Assembly (NCBI RefSeq): GCF_020539865.1
Contig: NZ_JAJBQV010000032.1
Coordinates: 1 to 23,403, forward strand
Length of the DNA stretch: 23,403 nt
DNA from: Megasphaera elsdenii
GTDB lineage: Bacteria > Bacillota > Negativicutes > Veillonellales > Megasphaeraceae
Reading direction: 5' to 3'
In this document: one piece after another, positions 1 through 7,612 of the stretch
How positions within the stretch are numbered: position 1 is the stretch's first letter
Layout of the letters: the number at the start of each line of letters is the position of its first letter
Notes under the pieces: generated by a model
Database searches by the model: none
What the model saw: the letters and a program-made list of their open reading frames with translations, nothing else
Told to the model about the DNA's origin: nothing
Program-made: the position numbers and the translations under genes

Positions 1-13
1 GAAAGAAGACTGC

Positions 14-43
14 AACAAAATGAGCTAAAAAGCTCATTTTGTT
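14..43. terminator. Perfect 13-bp hairpin at the left edge
   Basis: AACAAAATGAGCT at 14-26 and its exact reverse complement at 31-43 flank an AAAA loop. A short T run follows at 53-58 after a GC-rich gap, so it may act as a terminator of whatever lies to the left. The T run is not directly adjacent, so a protein-binding palindrome is also possible. Confidence 0.5.
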
Positions 44-60
44 ACAGCCCCTTTTTTGCG

Positions 61-260
61 GTCTAATTATAAAATTTTCGTACTAAAATGTATACTTATA
101 ATTATATATTGTATGTAAAATCAAATGATTATCTCAAAAAATCCCCAGTTTACGGGCATTTCCGCAAGACAGCAGCTTGAATTTACTACCCATTTACTAC
201 TTACGGATTGAGCCTTGATATGCTTTGAAGCTCTTGCGGATAGACCAAACAGGCAGCGCA
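61..260. other. AT-rich non-coding stretch
   Basis: No gene is recognised here. Bases 61-150 are very AT-rich and contain a TATAAT at 97-102 without a convincing -35 box. TTTACTAC occurs twice close together near 180-200. A reading frame starting at 215 is open into the next gene but is an out-of-frame shadow. The composition contrasts with the GC-rich backbone to the right and may mark a junction or regulatory region. Confidence 0.4.
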
Positions 261-268
261 CACCAGTA

Positions 269-300
269 TTGACCTACCATAGATTGAAAAATTTCATACA
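269..300 (+). promoter_or_regulatory. Possible promoter before the replisome gene leader
   Basis: TTGACC at 269-274 is close to the -35 consensus; the best -10-like sequences (around 293-300, CATACA) match poorly and at long spacing. It is followed at once by a terminator-like hairpin (310-360), as expected for an attenuated leader. Weak call. Confidence 0.25.
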
Positions 301-309
301 GCACCGTAC

Positions 310-360
310 AAGCGGCGTTTCCCACTCCCTACACAGGGAGAACAGGAACGCCGCTTTTTT
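310..360 (+). terminator. Intrinsic terminator or attenuator upstream of the replisome gene
   Basis: AAGCGGCGTT at 310-319 pairs with AACGCCGCTT at 347-356, and an inner CTCCC/GGGAG stem (325-340) extends the structure. A run of six T ends at 360. It lies about 150 bases before the start codon at 510, so it either ends upstream transcription or attenuates the operon. Confidence 0.7.
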
Positions 361-367
361 CATGCCC

Positions 368-483
368 TTGTTACGCAGTAGGGGCAGAAAAAGCCTTGCT
401 ACAAGCGGTTTTGCGGGCGCGTATCTGGCGCGGCAAGGGATTTATACCTTATCCCCCGAAACCGCGCTTCTACTGCGTAACAA
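368..483 (+). promoter_or_regulatory. Structured leader: 14-bp perfect inverted repeat enclosing smaller stems
   Basis: TTGTTACGCAGTAG at 368-381 is exactly complementary to 470-483. Inside, CCTTGC/GCAAGG, CGCG/CGCG and GGGAT/ATCCC pairs suggest a branched fold of about 116 nt. It ends some 12 bases before the ribosome site of the gene at 510. It could be a 5'-UTR control element or a replication or transfer-related structure. Function not known. Confidence 0.5.
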
Positions 484-509
484 ATCCACAGCAAAAGGAG
501 TGATTTACT

Positions 510-1493
510 ATGGCAGTTTTCCGGGTGGAACGAAACAAGGGCTACACCGTAATGAGCAACCACCACCTACGCAACAAGGAGCTTTCCTTAAAGGCAAAGG
601 GGCTGTTGTCGCAAATGCTGTCACTCCCCGAAGATTGGGACTACACCTTGAAAGGCTTATCCCTTATCAACCGGGAGAAGATAGACGCTATCCGCGAAGC
701 CATACGGGAGCTTGAACGCGCCGGGTATATCGTCCGTTCAAGGGAGCGCGACGAGAAAGGACGCTTGCGGGGCGCGGACTATGTGATATTCGAGCAGCCG
801 CAGCCGCCTACGCCGGATTTACCTACATTGGAAAATCCAACATTGGATAATCCAACACAGGAAAAACCAACATTGGAAAAACCTACGTTGGAAAATCCAA
901 CGCAATTAAATAAAGATATACAAAGAACTGACTTACCAAAAAAAGAAAAATCAAATACGGATTTATCAAGTACCCATTCCATTCCTATCCTTTCCCCTAA
1001 CCCCTCACCTTGCGGGGAAGCGGCTACGCCGCCGGAACGGAAAGGAACGGAAGCGGCAGCACAGAGCGCAGTAGAGATATACCGGGAAATCATCAAGGAC
1101 AATATCGACTACGACATTCTCAAACAGGACATGAGATTTGACGGTGACAGGCTTGACGAGATTGTAGACCTCATGCTTGAAACAGTATGCACCGCAAGGA
1201 AGCGGGTGCGGATTGCGGGGGACGACTACCCGGCAGAGCTTGTGAAGTCAAAGTTTATGAAGCTGGACGGCGAGCATATCCGCTTTGTGCTTGACTGTAT
1301 GCGGGAGAACACAACCAAAATCCGCAACATCAAGCAATATCTGAAAGCAGCCCTTTTCAATGCCCCGTCCACTATCGGCAACTACTACACTTCCCTTGTC
1401 GCCCATGACATGGCAAGCGGCGCACTGGCACTGAAGAAGCCGCAGTACGGCGACCCGGACTATTATTCATTCAAACCGGGCGAAAGCCTGTAA
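510..1493 (+). CDS. Replisome organizer / replication initiator with DUF6017-type C-terminus
   Basis: A 327-aa protein. The N-terminal about 95 residues form a winged-helix domain of the phage replisome organizer / DnaD-like type (conserved NKGYTVMSNHHLRN, then SLKAKGLLSQMLSLPEDWDY). A low-complexity linker with six PTLEN-like repeats follows (about residues 105-134), then a charged stretch, then a helical C-terminal domain (about 190-327) matching the DUF6017 region common in Clostridial ICEs. It probably binds ICE origin DNA and recruits the helicase loader. The ATG at 510 has AAAAGGAG 8 bases upstream. It heads the transfer operon here. The last residues, GDPDYYSFKPGESL, resemble the tail of the replisome organizer in the nested transposon. 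Family call is firm; biochemical role is inferred. Confidence 0.85.
   Translation: MAVFRVERNKGYTVMSNHHLRNKELSLKAKGLLSQMLSLPEDWDYTLKGLSLINREKIDAIREAIRELERAGYIVRSRERDEKGRLRGADYVIFEQPQPPTPDLPTLENPTLDNPTQEKPTLEKPTLENPTQLNKDIQRTDLPKKEKSNTDLSSTHSIPILSPNPSPCGEAATPPERKGTEAAAQSAVEIYREIIKDNIDYDILKQDMRFDGDRLDEIVDLMLETVCTARKRVRIAGDDYPAELVKSKFMKLDGEHIRFVLDCMRENTTKIRNIKQYLKAALFNAPSTIGNYYTSLVAHDMASGALALKKPQYGDPDYYSFKPGESL
822..911 (+). repeat. Six in-frame 15-bp repeats (PTLEN-type) in the replisome organizer linker
   Basis: Units of 15 bases encode PTLEN, PTLDN, PTQEK, PTLEK, PTLEN and PTQLN. They form a proline-rich flexible linker between DNA-binding and C-terminal domains. The unit number could vary by slippage without breaking the frame. 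Confidence 0.85.
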
Positions 1494-1514
1494 ACAACAA
1501 AAGGAGGATTTTTT

Positions 1515-1733
1515 ATGGCACAGAGAACAGGAGCATTGGTATTTGACGAGCGCACCGACCGTTACGACATCCGCTTTGACCTCAACACTTACTACGGGGG
1601 CTTGCATTGCGGCGAGTGCTTTGACGTGTTCGTGCGGGGCAAGTGGAAGCCTACCCGGATTGAGTACGGCGACAACTGGTATCTTGTGGGTATCAGAGCC
1701 GAGGACTTGAACGGGCTGCGGGTGCGTATCTGA
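1515..1733 (+). CDS. DUF5348 domain protein
   Basis: A 72-aa protein, acidic and aromatic-rich (GALVFDERTDRYDIRF near the start, ending in GLRVRI), matching the small DUF5348 family of Clostridial ICEs. No catalytic motif, signal peptide or membrane segment is seen. AAAGGAGG at 1500-1507 precedes the ATG at the usual distance. It lies between the replisome organizer and PcfB in one transcription unit. Its function is not established; a small beta-rich accessory protein is the most that can be said. Confidence 0.75.
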   Translation: MAQRTGALVFDERTDRYDIRFDLNTYYGGLHCGECFDVFVRGKWKPTRIEYGDNWYLVGIRAEDLNGLRVRI

Positions 1734-1774
1734 CCGCCGCCCCATAAAGAAACGCGAAAGGAGGACGCGAGAAA

Positions 1775-2251
1775 TTGCAGGACGAAGTAAACGAAAAGAC
1801 CATAGCCCTTTACATCAAGACCGGGAAGCTGACCGCGCAGACGCTCCAAAAGGCAATGAAAGCCATTCTCTCAAAGGGCAAGAAAGAGCTTTCCAAACCG
1901 CCACAGGGCAAGCAGAGCTTAAAGCAGCTTATGAAGCAGAACGCGGGCGTTTCCAACATTGAGATTACAAAAGACAATATCAAGGCTTTTGAGAGTACCG
2001 CAAAAAAATATGGTATCGACTTTGCGCTGAAAAAGGACACGACGGAAACCCCGCCCCGTTACCTTGTTTTCTTCAAGGGGCGGGACGCGGACGCGCTGAC
2101 CGCAGCCTTTAAGGAATTTTCCGCAAAGAAGCTGACACAGGATAGGAAGCCCTCAATCCGAAAGCTGCTCTCAACCCTTAAAGAAGCCGCACAGGGCAGA
2201 AACGCGGAACGGGCAAAAGTCAAGAACAAGGACAGGGAGGTATCGCTATGA
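1775..2251 (+). CDS. PcfB family protein (DUF3801), relaxosome/coupling accessory
   Basis: A 158-aa basic protein of the PcfB/DUF3801 family. The family member PcfB of pCF10 links the relaxase-DNA complex to the VirD4-type receptor. Seen here: an N-terminal helix region (EVNEKTIALYIKTGKLTAQT), a Gln/Lys-rich linker, a central domain (about residues 65-125) and a very basic tail. The start is TTG at 1775, with AAAGGAGG about 10 bases upstream; no ATG fits better. It overlaps the VirD4 start by four bases (ATGA), which suggests coupled translation and a shared complex. Confidence 0.85.
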   Translation: MQDEVNEKTIALYIKTGKLTAQTLQKAMKAILSKGKKELSKPPQGKQSLKQLMKQNAGVSNIEITKDNIKAFESTAKKYGIDFALKKDTTETPPRYLVFFKGRDADALTAAFKEFSAKKLTQDRKPSIRKLLSTLKEAAQGRNAERAKVKNKDREVSL

Positions 2252-2773
2252 AGCCGGAAATCAAGAAGCTGCTTATCCTCAATCTCCCGTATCTGCTCTT
2301 TGTGTGGCTCTTTGATAAAGTGGGTGCGGCTGTCCGGCTCTCCCCCGGCGCGGACGCGAGCGCAAAGCTGCTACATCTTGGGGACGGTTTTAGTGCCGCC
2401 TTTTCCAGTATCGCGCCGAGCTTCCACCCGGCAGATTTACTTATCGGCATTGCCGGGGCGGTCATTGTCCGGCTGATTATCTACGTCAAGGGCAAGAACG
2501 CGAAGAAGTACAGGAAAGGCATGGAGTACGGCAGCGCACGTTGGGGGACAGCCGAGGACATAAAGCCATACACAGACCCAGTATTTGAGAACAATATCCC
2601 CCTCACGCAGACGGAACGGCTTACCATGAACAGCCGCCCGAAGCAGCCGAAATATGCCCGCAACAAGAACATTCTTGTAATCGGCGGTTCCGGCAGCGGC
2701 AAGACAAGGTTTTTCGTCAAACCGTCGCTTATGCAAATGCACAGCAGCTATGTTGTCACAGACCCGAAAGGCA
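2248..2773 (+). CDS. VirD4/TraG-type coupling protein, 5' exon
   Basis: This encodes residues 1-175 and the first base of codon 176 of a conjugative coupling ATPase that feeds the relaxase-DNA complex to the type IV secretion channel. Two membrane segments (about residues 8-27 and 62-80) are followed by the cytoplasmic ATPase with Walker A GGSGSGKT at 146-153 and DPKG at the exon end. A group II intron begins at 2774. Without splicing the frame runs on to a stop at 2835, giving a 195-aa truncated protein. Joined to 5488 the frame reads DPKG-T-VLIECGK and continues for 595 aa in total, the normal family length. Start ATG 2248 overlaps the pcfB stop; GGGAGG lies upstream. Confidence 0.9.
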
Positions 2774-3572
2774 GTGCGAGACGTTCCAGTCTGAAAAGGA
2801 CTGGCACATCTCAACTAAATCATTGTTTATTGTAATGAAATTAGTTCGAGTTGGAGAACTGAATGCGTGAATAGTCGAATGAAGGGGTAACGCCCTGAAA
2901 GGCTACTCTAATACTCCGGCTGGCATGGAAATGAGTAAACATTGAAATGTCAGAAGCCCGGTGAAGTCGGCAGAGAGATACCGTAACAATAGTAGTTGAC
3001 GAAAGCTGTCCAGAGGTGGATGGTGTATCCTATATGCCGGGAGTCTATAAAATACCTATGGTTAGAATAGTGGATGTATCCAATCTACTGACGAACCCTC
3101 GAATGTACGGGTCTATATCGGGACTAAGTAGAAATGCTTAGTAACACAACTAGTGTTGCTACTGCGGATGAGTAAGACTTCTGCCTTTATGAAAATCCGT
3201 GCAATGTTATAGGCATTGATGTGGTAGCAGGCTCAGAGATGGGAACCTACGGGTATATATGAACAGATAACGCATTTGGAACGTCGTAAGCTGACAGCGT
3301 GGAGATTTTACTATCTATGAAACGTATCGAACGGGAAAGTCACCGTGAGACTAGCGGTGATATAAGGGAGATAATGTCAGTGAAAGCGGTGGCACAGTAC
3401 CGATGAAACCGTGATAACAAGCGGTGGAGGGATAGCCACTAGTCATACATTAGAGTAAATAAGTTACAAGTGGTATGGGTTCGAGTAAGACTAAGAGATG
3501 TAATGGCTCCTAGATAGGAGGTTACAGACCATACAAAAGAAAGCTAAGCTCCGGTACAACGAATATTATGAT

Positions 3573-5378
3573 ATGCAGAAAGCATTCGATGAGTTGTATC
3601 AGCAGAGCAAAAACGGTAACAACTTTTATAAGTTATTAGAAATTATCGGTTCAGAGCAGAACATTTGCCTGGCATACCGAAATTTAAAAACCAATAGCGG
3701 AAGTAAAACCGCTGGTACAGATGGTAAAACAATCGAGGATATCAAAGGTCTATCAGACAGTGAAGTAATTGAAACTGTCAGAAAACAATTAGCAGATTAT
3801 CATCCGCAATCAGTCAGAAGGGTATTTATTCCTAAACCGGGGAGCGATAAAAAGCGTCCGTTAGGAATTCCATGTATCTGGGATAGACTGATACAACAGT
3901 GTATCTTGCAGGTGCTGGAGCCAATTTGTGAACCTAAGTTTCATAATCATTCTTATGGATTCCGGCAAAATAGAGATGCCCACCATGCGGTCAGCAGAGT
4001 TGTCAGCATGGTAAATATGTATAAACATTATTATTGTGTGGACGTGGACATCAAGGGCTTCTTTGATAATGTAAACCACGGGAAGCTGCTAAAACAGATA
4101 TGGACATTAGGTATACGAGATAAACGATTACTATGTATCATTAGCAAAATATTAAAATCAGAAATTGAAGGAGAAGGAATACCGGACAAGGGCACTCCGC
4201 AAGGTGGACTGGTTAGTCCGCTGCTTTCGCTTATTGTGCTGAATGAACTTGATTGGTGGGTAAGTAGCCAGTGGGAGACTTTTACACCAAATGGAGTGAA
4301 GGAAGGCAAAATGAAAGGAAGTAAAGGCTGGTGGGGTTATGCACGAAAGTATACAAATCTGAAAGATGGGTATGTGGTGCGTTACGCTGATGATTTTAAA
4401 ATTATGTGTAGAAGTTATACTGATGCACAAAGATATTATCATGCGACAGTAGACTTTTTAAAGTCAAGATTAAAACTCGACATTAGTCCGGAAAAGTCCA
4501 AAGTTGTTAATCTCCGAAAAAATTCTTCTGATTTTCTGGGATTCAAAATCAAAGTTCTGCCAAAAGGCAAAACCAGATATGGATACATTGCTAAAACTGA
4601 TATGAGCGATAAAGCCATCAAAAAGGTTACTGCTGAACTAAAGGCAAAAGTAATTAATATAAGGAAACACACAACCGTTGGTAGAATCAATGCCTATAAC
4701 ATGGCAGTGTTAGGAATACAGAACTATTACTGTATTGCTACCAACATATACAACAATCTGACGGATGTTAATTACGCTCTCTTACCAACCTTTAGAACCA
4801 GATTATCATGTATTGGAAGCACAATTCCGTTTGCGGAAACGCCCTATGAATTTCAACAGAAAACTGTAGGAATCAAGAAAGAAACCAAAATTATAACAAT
4901 AGGCAAAATGCCACTACTACCACTTACAGGAGTTCATCACAAACATCCTTTAAATTTCTCACAGGATATTACCAGCTATACAGCAAAAGGGAGAGAGAAG
5001 ATTCATAAATCTGTCCAATGTGTAGAAACACAAGAATTACGGGATGTGATGAAATATAGGAACCCTAATGAAAGCATTGAATTTAATGATAATAGTATTT
5101 CTGCATATCTTGTGCAACAGGGAAACTGCTATGTCATGGGAAATAGACTGAATGTACATCAAATGAAATGTATAAGGAAAATCCCAGTAAGTGAAGGTGG
5201 TACAGATAAGCATACAAATATCGCTTTTATCTCAGATGAGATATGGCGAGTTGTTATGATAGAGGATATTTCAGAAACTATCAGAATGATGAAGAGATTT
5301 AATATGGACGATAAGCAAAGACGGCGATTCAACCGATTGCGTGAAAATTATGGATTATTACCAATTAAGAAAAGATAA
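3573..5378 (+). CDS. ltrA: Group II intron reverse transcriptase/maturase (LtrA-like)
   Basis: A 601-aa intron-encoded protein that promotes splicing and retrohoming of its own intron. RT motifs are in order: RRVFIPKPG and RPLGIP (about 82-100), VDVDIKGFFDNV (156-167), GTPQGGLVSPLL (207-218), catalytic YADD (271-274) and DFLGFKI. A maturase (X/GIIM) domain follows at about 370-450. The C-terminus has GGTDKHTN as in HNH endonucleases, but the paired histidines usually before it are not evident, so endonuclease activity is doubtful. The ATG at 3573 lacks a close ribosome site. The frame is open back to 3504, with AGGAGG at 3516-3521 and an ATA codon at 3531 after it, and the added residues (QKKAKLRYNEYYD) look like family sequence, so the real start may be upstream and non-standard. 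Confidence 0.92.
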   Translation: MQKAFDELYQQSKNGNNFYKLLEIIGSEQNICLAYRNLKTNSGSKTAGTDGKTIEDIKGLSDSEVIETVRKQLADYHPQSVRRVFIPKPGSDKKRPLGIPCIWDRLIQQCILQVLEPICEPKFHNHSYGFRQNRDAHHAVSRVVSMVNMYKHYYCVDVDIKGFFDNVNHGKLLKQIWTLGIRDKRLLCIISKILKSEIEGEGIPDKGTPQGGLVSPLLSLIVLNELDWWVSSQWETFTPNGVKEGKMKGSKGWWGYARKYTNLKDGYVVRYADDFKIMCRSYTDAQRYYHATVDFLKSRLKLDISPEKSKVVNLRKNSSDFLGFKIKVLPKGKTRYGYIAKTDMSDKAIKKVTAELKAKVINIRKHTTVGRINAYNMAVLGIQNYYCIATNIYNNLTDVNYALLPTFRTRLSCIGSTIPFAETPYEFQQKTVGIKKETKIITIGKMPLLPLTGVHHKHPLNFSQDITSYTAKGREKIHKSVQCVETQELRDVMKYRNPNESIEFNDNSISAYLVQQGNCYVMGNRLNVHQMKCIRKIPVSEGGTDKHTNIAFISDEIWRVVMIEDISETIRMMKRFNMDDKQRRRFNRLRENYGLLPIKKR

Positions 5379-5404
5379 CTTATAAATTACTTGAGTATGA
5401 TGGC

Positions 5405-5438
5405 ACGCCGTATGATGCGAAAGCATCACGTACGGTGT
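5405..5438 (+). ncRNA. Group II intron domain V
   Basis: A 34-nt hairpin with GAAA tetraloop (5419-5422), a two-base bulge CG at 5429-5430 and catalytic triad CGC at 5406-5408, all diagnostic of the catalytic domain V. Domain VI follows to 5487. It sits just after the maturase stop, as expected. Confidence 0.93.
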
Positions 5439-5487
5439 AGAGCGGGGGAAAAGGTGGAGATTACTTCAAAGCCTTACCTATCGCTAT

Positions 5488-6749
5488 CCGTCTTAATCGA
5501 GTGCGGGAAGCTCTTACAGCGGGGCGGCTACCAGATTAAAGTGCTGAATACGATTAACTTCAAGAAATCCATGAAATACAATCCCTTTGCCTATCTGCGG
5601 AGCGAAAAGGACATTTTGAAGTTGGTCAATACCATTATCGCCAACACAAAAGGCGACGGGGAGAAATCCGGCGAGGATTTTTGGGTGAAAGCGGAAAAGC
5701 TCTACTACACCGCGCTAATCGGCTATATCTGGTATGAAGCCCCGGACGAGGAAAAGAACTTCACGACGCTGCTTGAAATGATAAATGCGTCGGAAGCCCG
5801 CGAGGACGACGAGGACTTCCAGAACCCGGTTGACCTCATGTTTGAACGTCTGGAAGAAAAAGACCCGGAGCATTTCGCGGTCAAGCAGTACCGCAAATAC
5901 AAACTTGCGGCGGGCAAAACGGCGAAGTCGATTTTAATTAGCTGCGGCGCGAGGTTAGCACCCTTTGACATCAAGGAGCTGCGCGAGCTTATGGAAACCG
6001 ACGAAATGCAGCTTGACACCATAGGCGACAGAAAGACCGCCCTTTTCGTCATTATCAGCGACACAGACGACACCTTTAACTTTGTCGTGAGTATTCTCTA
6101 CACACAGCTATTCAACTTGCTTTGCGACAAGGCAGATGATGAATACGGCGGGCGGCTTCCCGTCCATGTGCGCTGCCTGTTAGACGAGTTTGCGAATATC
6201 GGGCAGATACCGAAGTTTGAAAAGCTCATAGCCACCATAAGGAGCCGGGAAATATCCGCTTCAATCATCTTGCAGAGCCAGTCACAGCTAAAAGCCATTT
6301 ACAAGGACAACGCCGATACCATAGTCGGCAACTGCGACACCACGCTTTTTCTTGGCGGCAAGGAGAAAACGACGCTCAAAGAAATATCGGAGATTTTAGG
6401 GAAAGAAACCATTGACAGCTTCAACACGTCCGAAACCAGAGGGCGGGAGCTTTCGCATGGGCTGAACTATCAGAAATTGGGAAAGCAGCTTATGACGGAA
6501 GATGAAATCGCGGTCATGGACGGAGGGAAATGTATCTTGCAGCTACGCGGGGTGCGCCCGTTCTTTTCGGACAAATTCGACATAACGAAGCACCCGAAAT
6601 ACAAGTACCTTTCCGACGCAGACCCGAAGAACGCCTTTGACATGGAGAAGCACTTGCGCCGCCGCCCCGCTATCGTCAAGCCCGATGAAGTCTTTGACTA
6701 TTACGAGATTGACGCGGCAGATTTACAGGAGGACGCAGACAATGAATGA
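5488..6749 (+). CDS. VirD4/TraG-type coupling protein, 3' exon
   Basis: Encodes residues 176-595 of the spliced coupling protein. The exon opens in phase with base 2773 to read T-VLIECGKLLQRGG. The Walker B region is VRCLLDEFANIG, with LLDEF at about residues 406-410 of the spliced protein, followed by the conserved SQSQLKAIY segment and the acidic C-terminal tail typical of TraG proteins, likely the contact region for substrates. An in-frame ATG at 5391 lies inside the intron and would give a protein lacking Walker A, so a separate functional product is unlikely. The stop at 6749 overlaps the next gene. Function depends on intron splicing. Confidence 0.9.
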
Positions 6750-6912
6750 GCGTTCCCCAAAGGAGAAGCCGCGCCTTGTGCTGATTATGGGCGGGCGCAT
6801 GGAGCAGCAGCGCGAGGAAGCGAAACGGCGGGCTGAAATCCGGGAATTTATCGCAGCTTGTGAACGGCTCTACGAAAAGAACCGCCAGAGAGAAAGGAGG
6901 GATTGCGATTAA
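6742..6912 (+). CDS. Small conserved-type hypothetical protein
   Basis: A 56-aa charged, helical protein (MNERSPKEKPRLVL, then a Glu/Arg-rich helix ending RERRDCD). AGGAGG at 6727-6732 precedes the ATG, which overlaps the end of the coupling-protein gene by eight bases, so translation is probably coupled. No family is recognised. The IMGGRMEQQREEAKRRAEIREF segment is predicted to form an amphipathic or coiled-coil helix. Its place between virD4 and maff2 suggests an accessory transfer role, which is inference only. Confidence 0.65.
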   Translation: MNERSPKEKPRLVLIMGGRMEQQREEAKRRAEIREFIAACERLYEKNRQRERRDCD

Positions 6913-7066
6913 AGGAAGAAATACAGGCTATGAGATACGCGCCCCTTGCGTCATGGAAATGTGGATAACAGGCTATTCCGCTATGGAAAACGCCATTCAC
7001 AGCACATGGAAAAGCAAAGGGCAGCTTTCCCACGTCCTGCAAACAGCGTTTCCCACAGCTCCATAA
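6908..7066 (+). CDS. Small protein with a possible AUU start, NTGYEIRAP motif
   Basis: A frame of 52 codons opening at ATT 6908, which overlaps the upstream stop codon (ATTAA at 6908-6912) and stands 6 bases after a strong AAAGGAGG. It begins IKGRNTGYEIRAP, and a second frame at 7167 begins IKNVNTGYMIRAP behind its own AAGGAG. The likeness of the two starts favours real translation. The rest (VMEMWITGYSAMEN, ending QTAFPTAP) has no recognised family. Competing frames at the same place (6946-7152) make the choice uncertain. Confidence 0.4.
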   Translation: MKGRNTGYEIRAPCVMEMWITGYSAMENAIHSTWKSKGQLSHVLQTAFPTAP

Positions 7067-7152
7067 GACAGCCAGTTACCCACATTCCCACAACGCCGAC
7101 GACTACGGAAGCCCAACCTATCCTACCTGTCATTCAAAAAGAGATTTTTTAA
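6946..7152 (+). CDS. Alternative overlapping small ORF, proline/threonine-rich tail
   Basis: A 68-codon frame from TTG 6946 reading LRHGNVDNRLFRYGKRHSQH and then PTTPTTTEAQPILPVIQKEIF. It ends directly at the ribosome site of the next small gene (AAGGAG at 7151-7156), which fits a real upstream gene. There is no convincing ribosome site for its own start, and it overlaps the frame at 6908 for most of its length. At most one of the two is likely to be the main product. Confidence 0.3.
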   Translation: MRHGNVDNRLFRYGKRHSQHMEKQRAAFPRPANSVSHSSIRQPVTHIPTTPTTTEAQPILPVIQKEIF

Positions 7153-7166
7153 GGAGCTGACCTAAC

Positions 7167-7280
7167 ATCAAGAACGTAAACACAGGCTACATGATACGCG
7201 CCCCCACTTTTCCGGCGCAGCACACAGCGGCAAGAGCCGCGCCCCTTACAACTGAATACCGCCGCGCCGCAGACACTTAG
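7167..7280 (+). CDS. Small protein with a possible AUC start, NTGYMIRAP motif
   Basis: A 37-codon frame from ATC 7167, 10 bases after AAGGAG (7151-7156). The product would begin IKNVNTGYMIRAP and be rich in Ala, Arg and Thr. An in-frame ATG at 7191 would remove the part shared with the frame at 6908 and has no good ribosome site. No family is recognised. It precedes the maff2 gene. Confidence 0.4.
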   Translation: MKNVNTGYMIRAPTFPAQHTAARAAPLTTEYRRAADT

Positions 7281-7320
7281 GCGGCGTGGGGAACCCGCCC
7301 AACCCGGCGGGCTTATGACC

Positions 7321-7352
7321 GCGGCAGTTATCAAAACTGACCGCCGTTTTTT
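7321..7352 (+). terminator. Terminator-like hairpin before maff2
   Basis: GCGG-C-AGTT at 7321-7329 pairs with AACT-GA-CCGC at 7335-7344, followed by CG and six T at 7347-7352. GC-rich stems also lie just upstream (CCCGCC/GGCGGG near 7294-7312). It may attenuate reading from the VirD4 operon into maff2, a common device before a highly expressed small membrane protein. Confidence 0.5.
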
Positions 7353-7399
7353 ATGCCCTTTTTCGGGCAGCCGCACACGCGGCAAGAAAGGAGAACTTT

Positions 7400-7540
7400 A
7401 TGGCATTTTTTAATTCGGCAGTAGGCGTTTTGCAGACCCTTGTTGTAGCTCTGGGAGCCGGGCTTGGTATCTGGGGCGTGATTAACCTCATGGAGGGCTA
7501 CGGCAACGACAATCCCGGCGCGAATGCTCATGTACGGTAA
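7400..7540 (+). pseudogene. maff2, 5' part, interrupted by the tet(W) transposon
   Basis: Residues 1-41 of a Maff2 family protein, starting MAFFNSAVGVLQTLVVALGA, a small membrane protein with two hydrophobic segments; the first is about residues 8-31. AAAGGAG precedes the ATG. Beyond codon 41 (base 7522) the frame enters the transposon end and stops after five foreign residues (NAHVR) at 7540. The missing part lies at 18300-18392, and joining 7522 to 18300 restores 71 codons, the usual family size. In this operon type Maff2 precedes the VirB6-, VirB3- and VirB4-like genes, where the VirB2 pilin gene stands in other systems, so a pilin-like role is inferred. Confidence 0.9.
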
Positions 7541-7548
7541 GGAAGCAA
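7525..7548 (+). repeat. Left terminal inverted repeat of the nested serine transposon
   Basis: TGCTCATGTACGGTAAGGAA and the next four bases match the reverse complement of 18276-18299 at 18 of 24 positions. The repeat directly abuts AA at 7523-7524, the likely crossover dinucleotide. Probable recombinase binding site. Confidence 0.88.
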
Positions 7549-7612
7549 GCAACCGAAAACAAGAGATAGACCGCCAGCACTACACTATTCCGAACCAAAG
7601 ACCAAAAGATAA

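Larger units (their letters stand above)
2774..5487 (+). mobile_element. Group II intron with reverse transcriptase, inserted in the virD4 gene
   Basis: The intron starts with GTGCG and ends with AT. Domain V is a clear 34-nt hairpin with GAAA loop at 5405-5438. The 5' exon bases 2767-2773 (AAAGGCA) pair perfectly with TGCCTTT at 3182-3188 (IBS1/EBS1), and 2760-2765 (AGACCC) with GGGTCT at 3109-3114 (IBS2/EBS2). Domain I to III RNA fills 2774 to about 3500 and the maturase frame lies in domain IV. Orientation matches the host gene, so splicing can restore VirD4. The sequence is much more AT-rich than the backbone. The domain V form suggests a bacterial class B-like intron; the class is not certain. 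Confidence 0.95.

Noticed and set aside
215..715. 166-codon frame at the left, overlapping the replisome organizer
   Set aside because: Its second half is the replisome gene read in another frame; the first half covers the terminator and structured leader and lacks a ribosome site.
5391..5487. In-frame ATG inside the intron as a separate start for the VirD4 C-terminal half
   Set aside because: The residues are coded by intron domains V and VI and the product would lack Walker A; splicing explains the frame better.
6960..6968. Perfect DnaA-box-like TGTGGATAA, with a near match TTACCCACA at 7076
   Set aside because: Only one perfect box, no AT-rich unwinding region or cluster, and it lies within possible coding sequence; not enough for an origin.
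6903..6968. 21-codon frame from TTG after AAAGGAGG (LRLKEEIQAMRYAPLASWKCG)
   Set aside because: The ribosome site could serve it, but the longer ATT frame at 6908 shares its start motif with a second frame downstream and is the better candidate.
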